From JBBRBB01 sp038206235 (GTDB lineage Bacteria > Bacteroidota > Bacteroidia > Chitinophagales > Chitinophagaceae), in NCBI GenBank assembly GCA_038206235.1, contig JBBRBB010000014.1, positions 39,895 to 103,894 of the forward strand: 64,000 nucleotides of DNA, in the 5' to 3' direction. Position numbers and translations under genes: made by a program. This document shows positions 36,293-45,646 of this stretch, piece after piece; position 1 is the first letter of the stretch; every line of letters starts with the position of its first letter. A model generated the notes under the pieces. The model made no database searches, was not told the DNA's origin, and saw nothing but the letters and a program-made list of their open reading frames with translations.

Positions 36293-36427
36293 CTATTTTT
36301 TTTTGCTCATTACTTCCTCTTTGTAGTTTTTACCAATAGGTAAAGTAACTTTTTCTAATTTAATTTCATTTGCATCAATAGATTGAATTGCATGAATTGA
36401 AACAAAAAAGGATTTATGAGTTTCGTC
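36293..36427 (-). pseudogene. C-terminal fragment of a second LytTR response regulator
   Basis: Read on the minus strand, 44 codons ending at a TAG (36293-36295) give a LytTR tail: HKSFFVSIHAIQSIDANEIK, then LPIGKNYKEEVM. The upstream side is cut off exactly where the palindromic element at 36429 begins, so the gene was disrupted there. Confidence 0.65.
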
Positions 36428-36428
36428 G

Positions 36429-36481
36429 TAGCGGGGTCTTCATACGCATAGCCTTTTGTGAGTTAGCATGAGACCCCGCTA
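36429..36481. repeat. Palindromic element with TAGCGGGGTCT arms
   Basis: Perfect 11-base inverted arms TAGCGGGGTCT (36429-36439) and AGACCCCGCTA (36471-36481). It abuts the LytTR fragment. Confidence 0.88.
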
Positions 36482-36777
36482 TCCGTAAAGTTCTGCAAGC
36501 ACTTTATAGATTAGTAATAAAAACCAGACTTTATCTGGTATTCAAACAAACACTGTTCAGATTATTTCAAAAAATAATTTTGTATTTTGTAATTGTCCAC
36601 AGCTGCAAACACATCACAAAATAATAAACGGAGACAGCCGTCATTTCGAACGCAGTGAGAAATCTCCCAACATTTGACATGCCTGATATTCATGGGATTT
36701 CTCCTATTGTCGAAATGACGAAACCCCACGCTTTTCCCGTTATCCATAGAGTTCTGCAAGGACTCTATTCAAATCAT
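36482..36777. other. Repeat-filled region, no gene
   Basis: Contains the palindromic element at 36639-36720 and two similar stretches, GTTCTGCAAGCACTTTATA near 36491 and GTTCTGCAAGGACTCTATT near 36751. No reading frame here looks like a protein. Confidence 0.65.
36639..36720. repeat. Palindromic element with CGTCATTTCGA arms
   Basis: Outer arms CGTCATTTCGA (36639-36649) and TCGAAATGACG (36710-36720) are perfect. Inner arms GAGAAATCTCCC and GGGATTTCTC pair with a small bulge. Confidence 0.88.
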
Positions 36778-37112
36778 CTCTTTGTTGTAATGACAAAACA
36801 TTTTTCAAAATATAAAGAATATGAAATTTCAGGTCAACTTGAATTTACTGATAAATCTCCGATTGAATTAACTGAACTATTTGAAAAAAAAGGTTTTCAA
36901 ACAATGGTTGTTGTTGGTGGCGCACATGTTGCTACTTCTTTTTAAAGGAACAATTAACAGATGAATTATGGTTAACGATTGAACCAAAAATATTTGGAAC
37001 CGGAGGCAATTTTGTTATTGAGGAAAATCTCGATATCAATCTGAGGTTGATCAGCTTTGAAAAAGTAAATGAACAGGGAACATTGATTATAAAATATGCT
37101 GTTATAAAGTAA
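36778..37112 (+). pseudogene. RibD C-terminal/DHFR-like domain protein, truncated and frameshifted
   Basis: Recognisable from VVMTKHFSKYKEYE and GQLEFTDKSPIELTELFEK, then the VVGGAHVATSF nucleotide-binding segment. The frame breaks in a T run at 36939-36943; adding one T restores LKEQLTDELWLTIEPKIFG, FEKVNEQGTLIIKYAVIK and a stop at 37110-37112. This is the C-terminal half of the RibD_C reductase family. The N-terminal half is replaced by repeat sequence, so it cannot be functional. Confidence 0.75.
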
Positions 37113-37130
37113 ATTTTTAAATAAAATCTC

Positions 37131-37673
37131 ATTGCCCTGAAAAAAGTATCGCATAATAAAACCGTTTGGACTATCGGTCATTCTACCCGCACTCTTGAAG
37201 AGTTAGTTGAAATGTTATTTTCATTTCAGATTGAAATGGTGATAGATATCAGAAGTTATCCCGGCTCACGCCGCTATCCGCAATTTAATAAAGAAGCGTT
37301 GGAAATTTCTTTACCCGAAAATAACATTCAATACATTCATTTAAAAGAATTGGGTGGAAGAAGAAAAGTAAATCCGGGTTCAAAAAATACAGGATGGCGG
37401 CATGTTGCTTTTCGTGGTTATGCAGATTATATGGAGACGGATGCATTCAAAGAAGGAATAAAAGATCTTGAAAAAATTGCATTAAAACAACGCACTGCTT
37501 ATATATGTTCCGAAGCAGTTTGGTGGCGCTGCCACCGCTCAATGGTTTCAGATTTTCTCAAACTTGGGGGATGGACTGTGATGCATATAATGAGTGTGTC
37601 AAAGGAAATGGAGCATCCGTATACTTCACCTGCAAGAATAGTAAAAGGTAAGCTGTTGTATAATGAGGAGTGA
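37131..37673 (+). CDS. DUF488 domain protein with no normal start codon
   Basis: The conserved family N-terminus VWTIGHSTRTLEELVE is encoded upstream of the first ATG (37212), in an open frame that reaches back to a TAA at 37122. Only ATT (37131) or CTG (37137) could start it at the right place; I take 37131, giving about 180 residues. Other family marks are VIDIRSYPGSRRYPQFN, HLKELGGRRK and YICSEAVWWRCHRSM (Cys and RCHR conserved). The family is of unknown function, possibly linked to nucleic acids or thiols. Either it uses a rare start or the start was lost. Confidence 0.7.
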   Translation: MALKKVSHNKTVWTIGHSTRTLEELVEMLFSFQIEMVIDIRSYPGSRRYPQFNKEALEISLPENNIQYIHLKELGGRRKVNPGSKNTGWRHVAFRGYADYMETDAFKEGIKDLEKIALKQRTAYICSEAVWWRCHRSMVSDFLKLGGWTVMHIMSVSKEMEHPYTSPARIVKGKLLYNEE

Positions 37674-37856
37674 TTTTGCGCTGCAGTGTATTTCTGAATC
37701 ATCTAAATCGTTTCAATAATTATATAATGATTTTTCAAAGCAGCATGTTTAATTTTACATCTGATTATCTATTTTATTATTTACTAATCCCTTCTTTTTA
37801 AAAATAACGTTTAACAATCGCTAACTTGTAAGACATCCTAACGTTGAAAGCACATC

Positions 37857-39518
37857 ATGATTACACATCTGAATGAAGCAGAAAAGGCTGTGCACTATCC
37901 TGCGGACAGGCGTTCGTTTATAGCTGTTAAGCCTTACATGCTGGTGATCTTTGGCATTCTTGTGGTTGGATTAATTGGCATTGCCTGGCTGCAATATCTC
38001 CTGATTGGGTTACCTGCTGAACCTTCTTTGTCCATTGCGCCCATAACATCTGCAGATCCTACGGCTTTCCCGTGTGGGTAGCCATTGGGTCAATTTTTTT
38101 TCCCTGACGCTGCTTGTAAGAAGCGGACTTTCCATATTGGTGGATCACCCACGCTTGTATTGGAATGATGGTTGCGCACCCGAAACACAATGGATACGTT
38201 TTACTCCAATAAAAATACCAAAGGATAAATTCTGGACCGCCAAGGAAGATGCCCGCTATATTAGTCCTGTATTGGGTTTGCCCGGTTACCGGCACACTAT
38301 CGGTATGGCAAGGGTATGGCATTTTCTTACAGTTCCTTTTTTTGTTTTGAATGGCGCTGTGTTTATTGTCCTTTTGTTTTGTACCAATCAATGGAAACGC
38401 TTAGTGCCCGTATCATGGAAAATTTTTCCTGACGCATGGAATGTTTTTGTGCATTACGCAACATTAAATATACCTGCGGAGCCGAATGGATTTTATCAGT
38501 ACAATGCCTTGCAGCAACTCTCTTATTTCGGGGTGGTTTTTATTTTAGCTCCGTTGGCTATGCTTACCGGAATGGCTATGTCACCAGCTATTGAAAACCG
38601 TTTCCACTGGTATCCCAAATTATTCGGCAACCGGCAAGGTGCCCGTTCTGTCCATTTCTTAGTTATGATTGCTTATGTGATTTTTATCATCATTCATGTA
38701 AGCATGGTTGCTGCTACAGGCCTGGTTCGGAATATGAACCATATTGTTATGGGCACCGACAATGCTAACAGCTATACAGGGCTTTATATTGGGACAGGAA
38801 TTATTTTGGCAACTGTTGCTTTTTGCTTTTTAGCACATTGGCTTTCCTGGAATAAACAACGTTTGCTTCAGCGTCTGCAGGCAGTAGTTAACGGAACGCT
38901 CTGGCGTATTACTGTAAACCGGTTTAATCCCCAGGCTTATTATCAAAAAAAAGATATTTCTCCTTACTTCTGGCCCAATGGAAAAATGCCTGATTCGGAA
39001 GTGTGGAAAAACCTTGCAGATAACAATTTTAAAGACTACAAACTTAAGATAGGTGGCTTGGTGGAAAACCCAATTGAATTATCATTGGAAGAACTTAAAA
39101 ATATGAGCAAGGATCAAAACATTACCATGCACCATTGTATCCAGGGCTGGTCGGGCATAGCGGAATGGGGAGGAATATCATTGAGCAAAATTGTGGAACT
39201 TGTGAAGCCGCACCCTTCCGTAACCACTGTTGCCTTTTACTCTTTTGGAGAAGGTTTGTATGGGGGTGTTTATTATGATACGCTACACTTGATAATTGCC
39301 TCAAACCTCAATCTATACTCGCATGGGAAATGAATTATGAACCGCTTCCGTTGATAAATGGTGCTCCACTAAGACTACGGGTTGAAAATCAGTTAGGATA
39401 TAAGATGGTGAAGTGGATCAGCTCCATTGAATTTGTGGAAACACATGAAAGTTTGGGTAAAGGTTATGGCGGAAAAAATGAAGACGATGAATATTTTGAT
39501 TTACTGGCCGATACGTAG
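37857..39518 (+). pseudogene. Cytochrome b - molybdopterin oxidoreductase fusion, broken by two frameshifts
   Basis: Three consecutive frames make one protein. Piece one (37857-38081) holds the first membrane helix and ends ADPTAF. Piece two (about 38090-39290) has the diheme-type membrane helices (HWVNFFSLTLLVRSG; GYRHTIGMARVWHF; VHFLVMIAYVIFIIIHVSM) and then an oxidoreductase molybdopterin domain with HHCIQGWSG, whose Cys would bind the cofactor. Piece three (to 39518) completes that domain (NQLGYKMVKWISSIEF). One missing G near 39290 explains the second break. The first, at 38068-38090, needs about two bases modulo three, for instance loss of one of two GCCATTGG copies plus one G. Confidence 0.8.
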
Positions 39519-39658
39519 TGAAGAATGCCAGGTTATTACTGTGAAAAAATCTTTTTTCGCCGTTGTTGGTGTTCAATAGAGCCAAGTGCAGAGGCTGCAC
39601 CAATATTTTACTGCCACTGTTTTAGAATGGCAACATTTATTAAGGTCAGATAAACTAA

Positions 39659-41854
39659 TTAAGCTGGTATTTTTCTTGACTTTTCATGTTCCCAAAACCG
39701 GTGCATTTTAATTGCTTTAATAAATTGTGTTGAAAGCTTATCGGCATTACTCCCCACAACAACTCCTTCTCTCATCGCTGTTTCATCACTATTATCTTCA
39801 GGAAGTTTTTTAGAAAAATTGGTAGCTTCCAAAACCTGTAATGCATCTGCATCCGCTGCTATTGGTTTGCAATGCTTATATGCTTCATTCAAAAAATGAA
39901 CTGCGTCGGCATCTGCTTCCAAAGTAGCTGCGCTGTTAGTTCCGCCGGGAACATAGACAGCATCATATACCACTGAAGGAGTAGTAAGAAGGCTCCTGTC
40001 CACTTGTATCTTTGTGTCCTCTGCTCCCATAATAGTTCCAAGCCTTGGCGCTACTATTTCCACTACTGCATCATCAGCAAGCAATGCTTTTTTTACTGTC
40101 ATTAAAGAATTTTCATTCACACCATCGGCAGCAAGAATAGCTACTTTACGTGTTTTTATAGAATCAAGAACATTGTTGGCCATACTTAACGCAGCAGATT
40201 TTGCGAGAGACCCTTTTTTCATAGTTGGCTGATAAGTTTCAGGATCTGCATCTGCGGGAATACCCTGATTTATTAATCCAATATCAGAAGGAATATGCAA
40301 ACCCAGTCCATACGCAACCTGTGCTGCAAGTCCTTTATCTACATGCGTAAGAATACCCAGCATTCTTTCACGAATAGCAACAGTATCAACCTTCCCTAAT
40401 TCAAAGCGAAGAGCATCAACTATATGATTTTTTTCCGGTTCGCTCTGGCTGTTATAGAACAAGGTAGCCTGGCTAAAGAAATCAAAAAAGCTTGGGCTGC
40501 GGTCTCTTACTTTGCTTGCATCAATCCTTTCATTAAAGCTGGTAAATCCACCTTTCATAGCACCTGCCTGAAAGGGGCAGCCATTACCTAAACTATTTGG
40601 ATTATAACTCGTATGATCTTTGTTTATTGTGTGCCTCATAATACCATCACGTTGGTTATTATGTACCGGAACTACGGGACGGTTAATAGGAATTTCATGA
40701 AAGTTTGGTCCGCCTAATCGAAGCAGTTGTGTATCTGTATAAGAAAATAAACGACCCTGTAACAATGGGTCATTGGTAAAATCAATTCCCGGAACAATAT
40801 GCCCGATATGAAAAGCAACCTGCTCTGTTTCTGCAAAGAAATTATCAGGGTTTCGGTTCAGGGTCATCTTACCGATTCGCATCACCGGCACCAGTTCTTC
40901 AGGAATTAATTTTGTAGGATCAAGCAAGTCAAATTCAAACTTATGCTCATCTTCTTCAGCAACAATTTGCACACCCAATTCCCATTCAGGAAACGCACCG
41001 TTTTCTATTGCTTCCGAAAGATCTCTGCGGTGAAAGTCAGGGTCTTTACCAGAAATAGTCTGGCATTCACTCCATGCCATAGAATGCACGCCCAATAAAG
41101 GTTTCCAGTGAAATTTCACAAATGAAGATACTCCTTCAGCATTTACAAACCGGAAAGTATGCACTCCAAATCCTTCCATCATTCTAAGGCTTCTTGGCAG
41201 AGCACGGTCACTCATTAGCCACATAATCATGTGAGTGGCTTCGGTGTTGTGCGAAACAAAATCCCAAAAAGTATCATGGGCAGATGCTGCCTGTGGAATT
41301 TCATTATGAGGCTCGGGCTTTACAGCATGTATAAGATCGGGAAACTTGATAGCATCCTGAATAAAAAATATCGGCATATTATTACCTACCAAATCAAAAT
41401 TGCCGGCCTGTGTATAAAATTTCACGGCAAAACCGCGTACATCTCTCGGCATATCAGTAGAGCCGCGGGAACCTGCTACAGTGGAGAATCTTACAAACAC
41501 AGGTGTTTCGGCAGAAGTATCATTTAAAAAATCAGCCGTTGTGTATTTACTCATAGATTTATACACCTTAAAAACGCCATGCGCCGCAGTACCTCTGGCA
41601 TGTACCACACGTTCCGGTATGCGCTCATGATCAAAGTGTGTAATTTTTTCGCGGAGGATGAAATCTTCCAGTAAAGTAGGACCGCGATCGCCTGCCTTGA
41701 GAGAATTCTGATCATCATTTATACGAACACCGTGATTTGTTGTCATGAATTCTCCCTGCCCTGATTCAGTATTCTTTGAGAGATCAGCAGCTTTAGAATT
41801 ACTTTCCGCCATAGAAGCATTTTCTTCAGGCGAATTACTTTTTTTAGAGGGCAT
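39659..41854 (-). CDS. katE: Large-subunit (clade II) catalase
   Basis: 731 residues, the size of HPII-type catalases. The distal His is H85 in VVHARGTAAHG, the distal Asn is in FDLVGNNMPIFF (about 158), and the heme-ligand Tyr is in RLFSYTDTQ (about 372). After residue about 570 comes the flavodoxin/DJ-1-like C-terminal domain (KVAILAADGVNENSL; VYDAVYVPGGTNSA) found only in this clade. A long polar N-terminal arm is also typical. It detoxifies hydrogen peroxide in the cytoplasm. Two ferritin-like DUF892 genes lie directly upstream on the same strand, forming a stress module. Confidence 0.97.
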   Translation of the reverse strand: MPSKKSNSPEENASMAESNSKAADLSKNTESGQGEFMTTNHGVRINDDQNSLKAGDRGPTLLEDFILREKITHFDHERIPERVVHARGTAAHGVFKVYKSMSKYTTADFLNDTSAETPVFVRFSTVAGSRGSTDMPRDVRGFAVKFYTQAGNFDLVGNNMPIFFIQDAIKFPDLIHAVKPEPHNEIPQAASAHDTFWDFVSHNTEATHMIMWLMSDRALPRSLRMMEGFGVHTFRFVNAEGVSSFVKFHWKPLLGVHSMAWSECQTISGKDPDFHRRDLSEAIENGAFPEWELGVQIVAEEDEHKFEFDLLDPTKLIPEELVPVMRIGKMTLNRNPDNFFAETEQVAFHIGHIVPGIDFTNDPLLQGRLFSYTDTQLLRLGGPNFHEIPINRPVVPVHNNQRDGIMRHTINKDHTSYNPNSLGNGCPFQAGAMKGGFTSFNERIDASKVRDRSPSFFDFFSQATLFYNSQSEPEKNHIVDALRFELGKVDTVAIRERMLGILTHVDKGLAAQVAYGLGLHIPSDIGLINQGIPADADPETYQPTMKKGSLAKSAALSMANNVLDSIKTRKVAILAADGVNENSLMTVKKALLADDAVVEIVAPRLGTIMGAEDTKIQVDRSLLTTPSVVYDAVYVPGGTNSAATLEADADAVHFLNEAYKHCKPIAADADALQVLEATNFSKKLPEDNSDETAMREGVVVGSNADKLSTQFIKAIKMHRFWEHEKSRKIPA

Positions 41855-41902
41855 AATAATCGTATTATGTTATTTTAAAAATGGAAAGTATTGTATGGGC
41901 AA

Positions 41903-42490
41903 TTATGCAGGCTGTTTATCAGTGCCGGATTGAGACATACCAGTAAGCATATTACTGGCCTCGATTTCTTCATCCAAATTTTGTTGCAGCAGATTAGCAA
42001 CATCCTTTCTATCTAAAGAAGTAGCCACCTGTATTAATCCTTTGTAAGTTGTTATTTCAAAATTTTCTACCTTAAGGGCACTCATAATTATTCCCATATC
42101 ACGGACTTGTGTGCCGGTGATTGTATTCTCAATTACATGCTCGCCGCTTATTGTAAGCCCTTCACAAGCATCGCATTTTTTTGCAATTATCTTTTCGTTT
42201 AATAATTCAAAAATGTTTTCAAGGCGTAATACGTGATTTTTAGTTACTTCAAGATGATCTGCCAATGCTTGTTTAAGATCTGCTGCTCCGGCTGCATTTA
42301 CCATTTTTGGTATTGCCTGTACAAGATGATTTTCTGCCCAATAAGTATCTTTTAATTCGCTGACAAATAAATCCTGTAATGATGAATCAGCATCCGTTGC
42401 AAATTGCGGATCAAAACTTTTTGAAGTTTTTTTATCCTCAGGCTTAGAAGATGTTTTTGAAACAGCTTTTTTTGATGTAAATTTTGCCAT
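41903..42490 (-). CDS. Ferritin-like DUF892 (YciE/YciF-type) protein
   Basis: 195 residues. A Lys/Ser-rich N-terminal tail precedes the four-helix domain: LQDLFVSELKDTYWAENHLV, LKQALADHLEVTKNHVLRLE, KCDACEGL and AQNLD-like final helix (LLQQNLDEEIEASNML). The E..E/H pattern is that of a di-iron fold. The family is induced by general stress in other bacteria, but its reaction is unknown. It is a paralogue of the next gene upstream and lies 48 bases from catalase. Confidence 0.92.
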   Translation of the reverse strand: MAKFTSKKAVSKTSSKPEDKKTSKSFDPQFATDADSSLQDLFVSELKDTYWAENHLVQAIPKMVNAAGAADLKQALADHLEVTKNHVLRLENIFELLNEKIIAKKCDACEGLTISGEHVIENTITGTQVRDMGIIMSALKVENFEITTYKGLIQVATSLDRKDVANLLQQNLDEEIEASNMLTGMSQSGTDKQPA

Positions 42491-42586
42491 AATTAAAAAA
42501 ATGTTTGAAAAAGGCTTAAGGCTGGCATCCGCAGAAAAAAACCATTTTAACTGCGGTGCTTTAAGACAGAGATATAGAAGAAAAAT

Positions 42587-43171
42587 TTATTCTTCTTCAG
42601 TGGAGGCTTCATAATTCACATCTGCTTCGGCAATCTGGGTAAGCAACTCGTCAGTTTTCTTTTCCTCTTCCAGTGTTTGCTTTAAAAGATCAGAAACATC
42701 ATTTAATCCTAATGTTGTTGCCAGTTGTGCCAAACCGCCATAAGTAGAAATTTCATAGTGCTCAACTTTTTGTGCGGCAAGTATTAAACCAACATCTCTT
42801 GTGGCCGTACCTTTTTCTGTTTCTTCAATAATGCCTTCACCTTCTTTCACAATTCCTTCCATAGCGTCACATTTTTTCGCTACGGCTTTTTTACCTAATA
42901 GTTCAAAGGCTTGTTCCAAACGGGTAACATGTGTTTTGGATTGTTGCAGATGAGTTTCAAAAGCTTTTTGCAATTCTGCTGATGTAGCCGCTCTCATCAT
43001 TTTAGGCAGTGCTTTAACGATATGCTTTTCTGCCCAATAAATGTCTTTTAGCTCATCACTAAAAAATGATTGCAGCATTGAATCTTTTGCACCAATACCT
43101 GAAGTATAAGTGTTTTTAGTGCCATTACCTTTCATCTTATTTGATGCTTGTTTTGTTGATGATTGTGTCAT
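42587..43171 (-). CDS. Ferritin-like DUF892 (YciE/YciF-type) protein, paralogue
   Basis: 194 residues. Same design as its neighbour: LQSFFSDELKDIYWAEKHIV, LQKAFETHLQQSKTHVTRLE, KCDAMEGIVKEGEGII and LLKQTLEEEKKTDELL. The Thr/Lys/Asn-rich head differs. Tandem duplication of this family beside katE is common in soil Bacteroidota. It is the first gene of the three-gene stress unit. Confidence 0.92.
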   Translation of the reverse strand: MTQSSTKQASNKMKGNGTKNTYTSGIGAKDSMLQSFFSDELKDIYWAEKHIVKALPKMMRAATSAELQKAFETHLQQSKTHVTRLEQAFELLGKKAVAKKCDAMEGIVKEGEGIIEETEKGTATRDVGLILAAQKVEHYEISTYGGLAQLATTLGLNDVSDLLKQTLEEEKKTDELLTQIAEADVNYEASTEEE

Positions 43172-43431
43172 AATTATAATTTTAAGGTAAGTAACTAAAT
43201 AATCATGCCAGCACTTTTAGCACCCTTCAATGTTTGTTTTGTGGATGATTTGCCATACTTGTATTTAATTAAATAAGTTTAATAATTATGCCGATAAAAG
43301 CATCCGAAATTGTAAATTAGATTTCTTGGCAGGGTTCAATTCATTAAAAAGCCTCTTTATAAAATCATTCTGAAAGTGCTGTCAGGCAACAATTCGGGGC
43401 TGATGATTTAGCAGCAAAAAATTATAGTGCT

Positions 43432-43851
43432 CTATACATGGGGCGCCAGCAGATTAAAAGGAAAGATTGGAATATTACGCAAAATGAAAAAGGCAATTAC
43501 TGAAATCAAGACTATTCTTACAAATAAGGGAGAATAAAAAATCTGTTGTTGAATTTGTTTTTTAGAAAAAGAATTATGAATAAAAATAATTGCGGCGTAT
43601 ATTAAAAAAGGAAGCATTGAAACAGCAAGCAGATTAAATTTTACAGCGCCCAATATATCTCCCTGCAATAAGGCAGACAGCGCTCTTTGTGAACCGCAGC
43701 CGGGACAATACAAACCCGTTAAAGAATTAAAAATGCAGTGAGGGAAAAAAGATTTCTCCTCCCGTGCATCAAAAAAATAGTACAGCAGTATTAAACATAA
43801 CACTGCTGCAATAGACAAAAGAAATTGCAAATGCTTTTTATAAAAAGTCAT
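43432..43851 (-). CDS. DUF2752 family membrane protein
   Basis: 139 residues. The family mark CIFNSLTGLYCPGCGSQRALSALL lies between the first and second helices; the CPxCGxxRA motif is diagnostic. Two more helices follow. Role unknown. The start overlaps the stop of the upstream CD225-like gene by one base (TGATG), so the two are coupled. This pairing is common in Bacteroidota. Confidence 0.92.
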   Translation of the reverse strand: MTFYKKHLQFLLSIAAVLCLILLYYFFDAREEKSFFPHCIFNSLTGLYCPGCGSQRALSALLQGDILGAVKFNLLAVSMLPFLIYAAIIFIHNSFSKKQIQQQIFYSPLFVRIVLISVIAFFILRNIPIFPFNLLAPHV

Positions 43852-44171
43852 CAGTAATTATATGAATGCCTGCCCGCCATCCAGAATGCAGAAAAACCAA
43901 ATACAAATACAGCAATAAGATACAATATAATACCAAGCCCTACAAAAAAACCAATCTTGGTCCATTTGCCCGCATCTTTCGATGCCTGCATAGCGCCATT
44001 ATAATCACCTGCCGCCCATTTCGAATTTACCTGCGTGGCAAATACAATACCTGCAATGCCAAATGGTAAACAACAAAAAATAGTTACAAGAATTGATTCT
44101 ACCAACCAGTTTTTAGGTTGCGTAGCAGGGGGCTGCGGTCCGAATTGTTGTGTCTGAAAATTTTGTTCCAT
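43851..44171 (-). CDS. CD225/dispanin family membrane protein
   Basis: 106 residues. A Gln/Pro-rich head (QTQQFGPQPPATQP) precedes the CD225 block NWLVESILVTIFCCLPFGI, then FATQVNSKWAAGDYNGA and a second helix. The family is shared with eukaryotic interferon-induced membrane proteins; the bacterial role is unknown. Coupled to the DUF2752 gene. Confidence 0.92.
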   Translation of the reverse strand: MEQNFQTQQFGPQPPATQPKNWLVESILVTIFCCLPFGIAGIVFATQVNSKWAAGDYNGAMQASKDAGKWTKIGFFVGLGIILYLIAVFVFGFSAFWMAGRHSYNY

Positions 44172-44325
44172 AATACAGTTGTTTAAAGTCTTAGAATTTA
44201 ATTGCCTAAAATAATATTAATCTCTGAAAGCTGTTTAAATTTTAATTTCAGAAAAAATATTTATGGCTGCACATACAATTAACCTTCTATATAACTTGAA
44301 AAGAACATAATTGATTGGTAATATT

Positions 44326-44436
44326 AAAACTTTAGTAGAACGAATGCTCTCGCTATTCATTAACCTTATTACCTTATAGTTGCTAAAATTAGGTAATAAG
44401 GTTGGCCGCACGGGTTAACTATTCTACTAAGGTTTT
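44326..44436. repeat. Nested inverted repeat
   Basis: Outer arms AAAACTTTAGTAGAA (44326-44340) and TTCTACTAAGGTTTT (44422-44436) with one mismatch; inner arms AACCTTATTACCT (44362-44374) and AGGTAATAAGGTT (44391-44403), perfect. Confidence 0.85.
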
Positions 44437-44563
44437 TAAGCTTAGGCATATTATATATTTGGACAAGACCATTCGTGATATTTGTAATCTCAACTTTATT
44501 ATTTTCAAAACATAGGGCGCACTCTGTTGGGATACTTACTACAAAAATGCTTAATCAATTTTT

Positions 44564-44593
44564 AACCTTATTATTTTATAAAGAAATAAGGTT
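44564..44593. repeat. Hairpin reusing the AACCTTATT arm
   Basis: AACCTTATT (44564-44572) and AATAAGGTT (44585-44593), about 190 bases from the nested repeat. Confidence 0.75.
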
Positions 44594-44831
44594 TCAGGAG
44601 AGTGGGATTATTTTTTTTTGCTAAGCTTAAAAAGTCGTCGAGTAATATCAAATTAATATGTGTTTAAGCCCAATCCTTCTGATAGATTTTCTCATAATAA
44701 AACATTTGATAAAAACATAAACAGTTTCTGAGATAAAAGCAGTGTGGATATTTTTATAAGAGCCTATATTGCGATAATTCTAGAGAGTGCCATAATGGTC
44801 AGAAGGCTACAAGCCCCGCAAGACCGATAGT

Positions 44832-45560
44832 TCAAAGTCTTGAAGCAAGATGATTATAATCTAAAATAACCGTGTACAAAAAATTCAATGGCTCCTGGTT
44901 TTTGTTTTTAATATTCAGCACAGCTTCTACTTTTCGCATTGCCTCCACTGCAAGCATGGTATTACCGCTTTGCTGCACATTTTGTATTACCTCTTTTATC
45001 AACTGCATATCTTTATCAGTAAGATTAATTACTTCAGGATATGTAACCGTATAATTTATTTCTTCTGCGGGTTCATAAATTGTTTGCTGTATCATGGTTC
45101 GGGGTCTTATTTTTACAAGAGTTGTCGCGGCAACAATATCTCCCAGCCGTTGATGCTTCTGTGTTACGGCTACGCATATTGTAGCAACAAGGCTTCCGCT
45201 TAAAGAAAAATCAACAATGCGAAAAAGCCATCTTATTAAATATTGACCTATGCTTGCCTGCCCACCATTAAGGCTTATCACTTTTATTCCTCTTACTTTT
45301 TTTCCCACACTTTGTCCATTCAATAAAATTTCACTGACTAAATCATAAAAAACAACAGGAAGTATCAGCAGCAAAAAAATCCAGGGATTGTTATTTAAAA
45401 AACTATCAAAGTTGCCAAAGCCAATAATCGCTACAAAGAGAATTATATATCCTGCAATGATAAGTCCATCAAGCAGGCGACCAAGAATTCTGTCGCCCAG
45501 GCTGGCTAATTCGTATTCAAGGTCTATATTTTGAGTAGTAGTTATGTGTATGCTTGCCAT
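44832..45560 (-). CDS. RDD family membrane protein
   Basis: 242 residues. The RDD core shows LASLGDRILGRLLDGLIIAG at the first helix, a second helix, then LLNGQSVGKKVRGIKVISLNGG and a third helix region. A soluble tail of about 85 residues follows, with MQLIKEVIQNVQ. The family has been linked to ion transport in a few bacteria. The gene is divergent from the SpoIIM-MoxR-DUF58 operon next to it, a conserved arrangement in Bacteroidota. Confidence 0.92.
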   Translation of the reverse strand: MASIHITTTQNIDLEYELASLGDRILGRLLDGLIIAGYIILFVAIIGFGNFDSFLNNNPWIFLLLILPVVFYDLVSEILLNGQSVGKKVRGIKVISLNGGQASIGQYLIRWLFRIVDFSLSGSLVATICVAVTQKHQRLGDIVAATTLVKIRPRTMIQQTIYEPAEEINYTVTYPEVINLTDKDMQLIKEVIQNVQQSGNTMLAVEAMRKVEAVLNIKNKNQEPLNFLYTVILDYNHLASRL

Positions 45561-45646
45561 ACTTAATAATGAGGTTGTAAATAAAAGTAAAATGTATGAA
45601 GTAAATGAATGCTATTCCAATTATTTTTATGTGCTAATTCAGGCTT

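Larger units (their letters stand above)
44172..44831. other. 660-base gene-free region with two related hairpins
   Basis: No protein-like frame on either strand. It contains a nested inverted repeat at 44326-44436 and a second hairpin at 44564-44593 that reuses the AACCTTATT/AATAAGGTT arms. Neither has a terminator-like T run directly after it. A small RNA or a decayed mobile element are both possible. Confidence 0.6.

Noticed and set aside
44780..44860. tRNA-like stretch near the RDD gene (GTTCAAAGTC)
   Set aside because: No matching acceptor stem, D-arm or anticodon arm could be placed around it.
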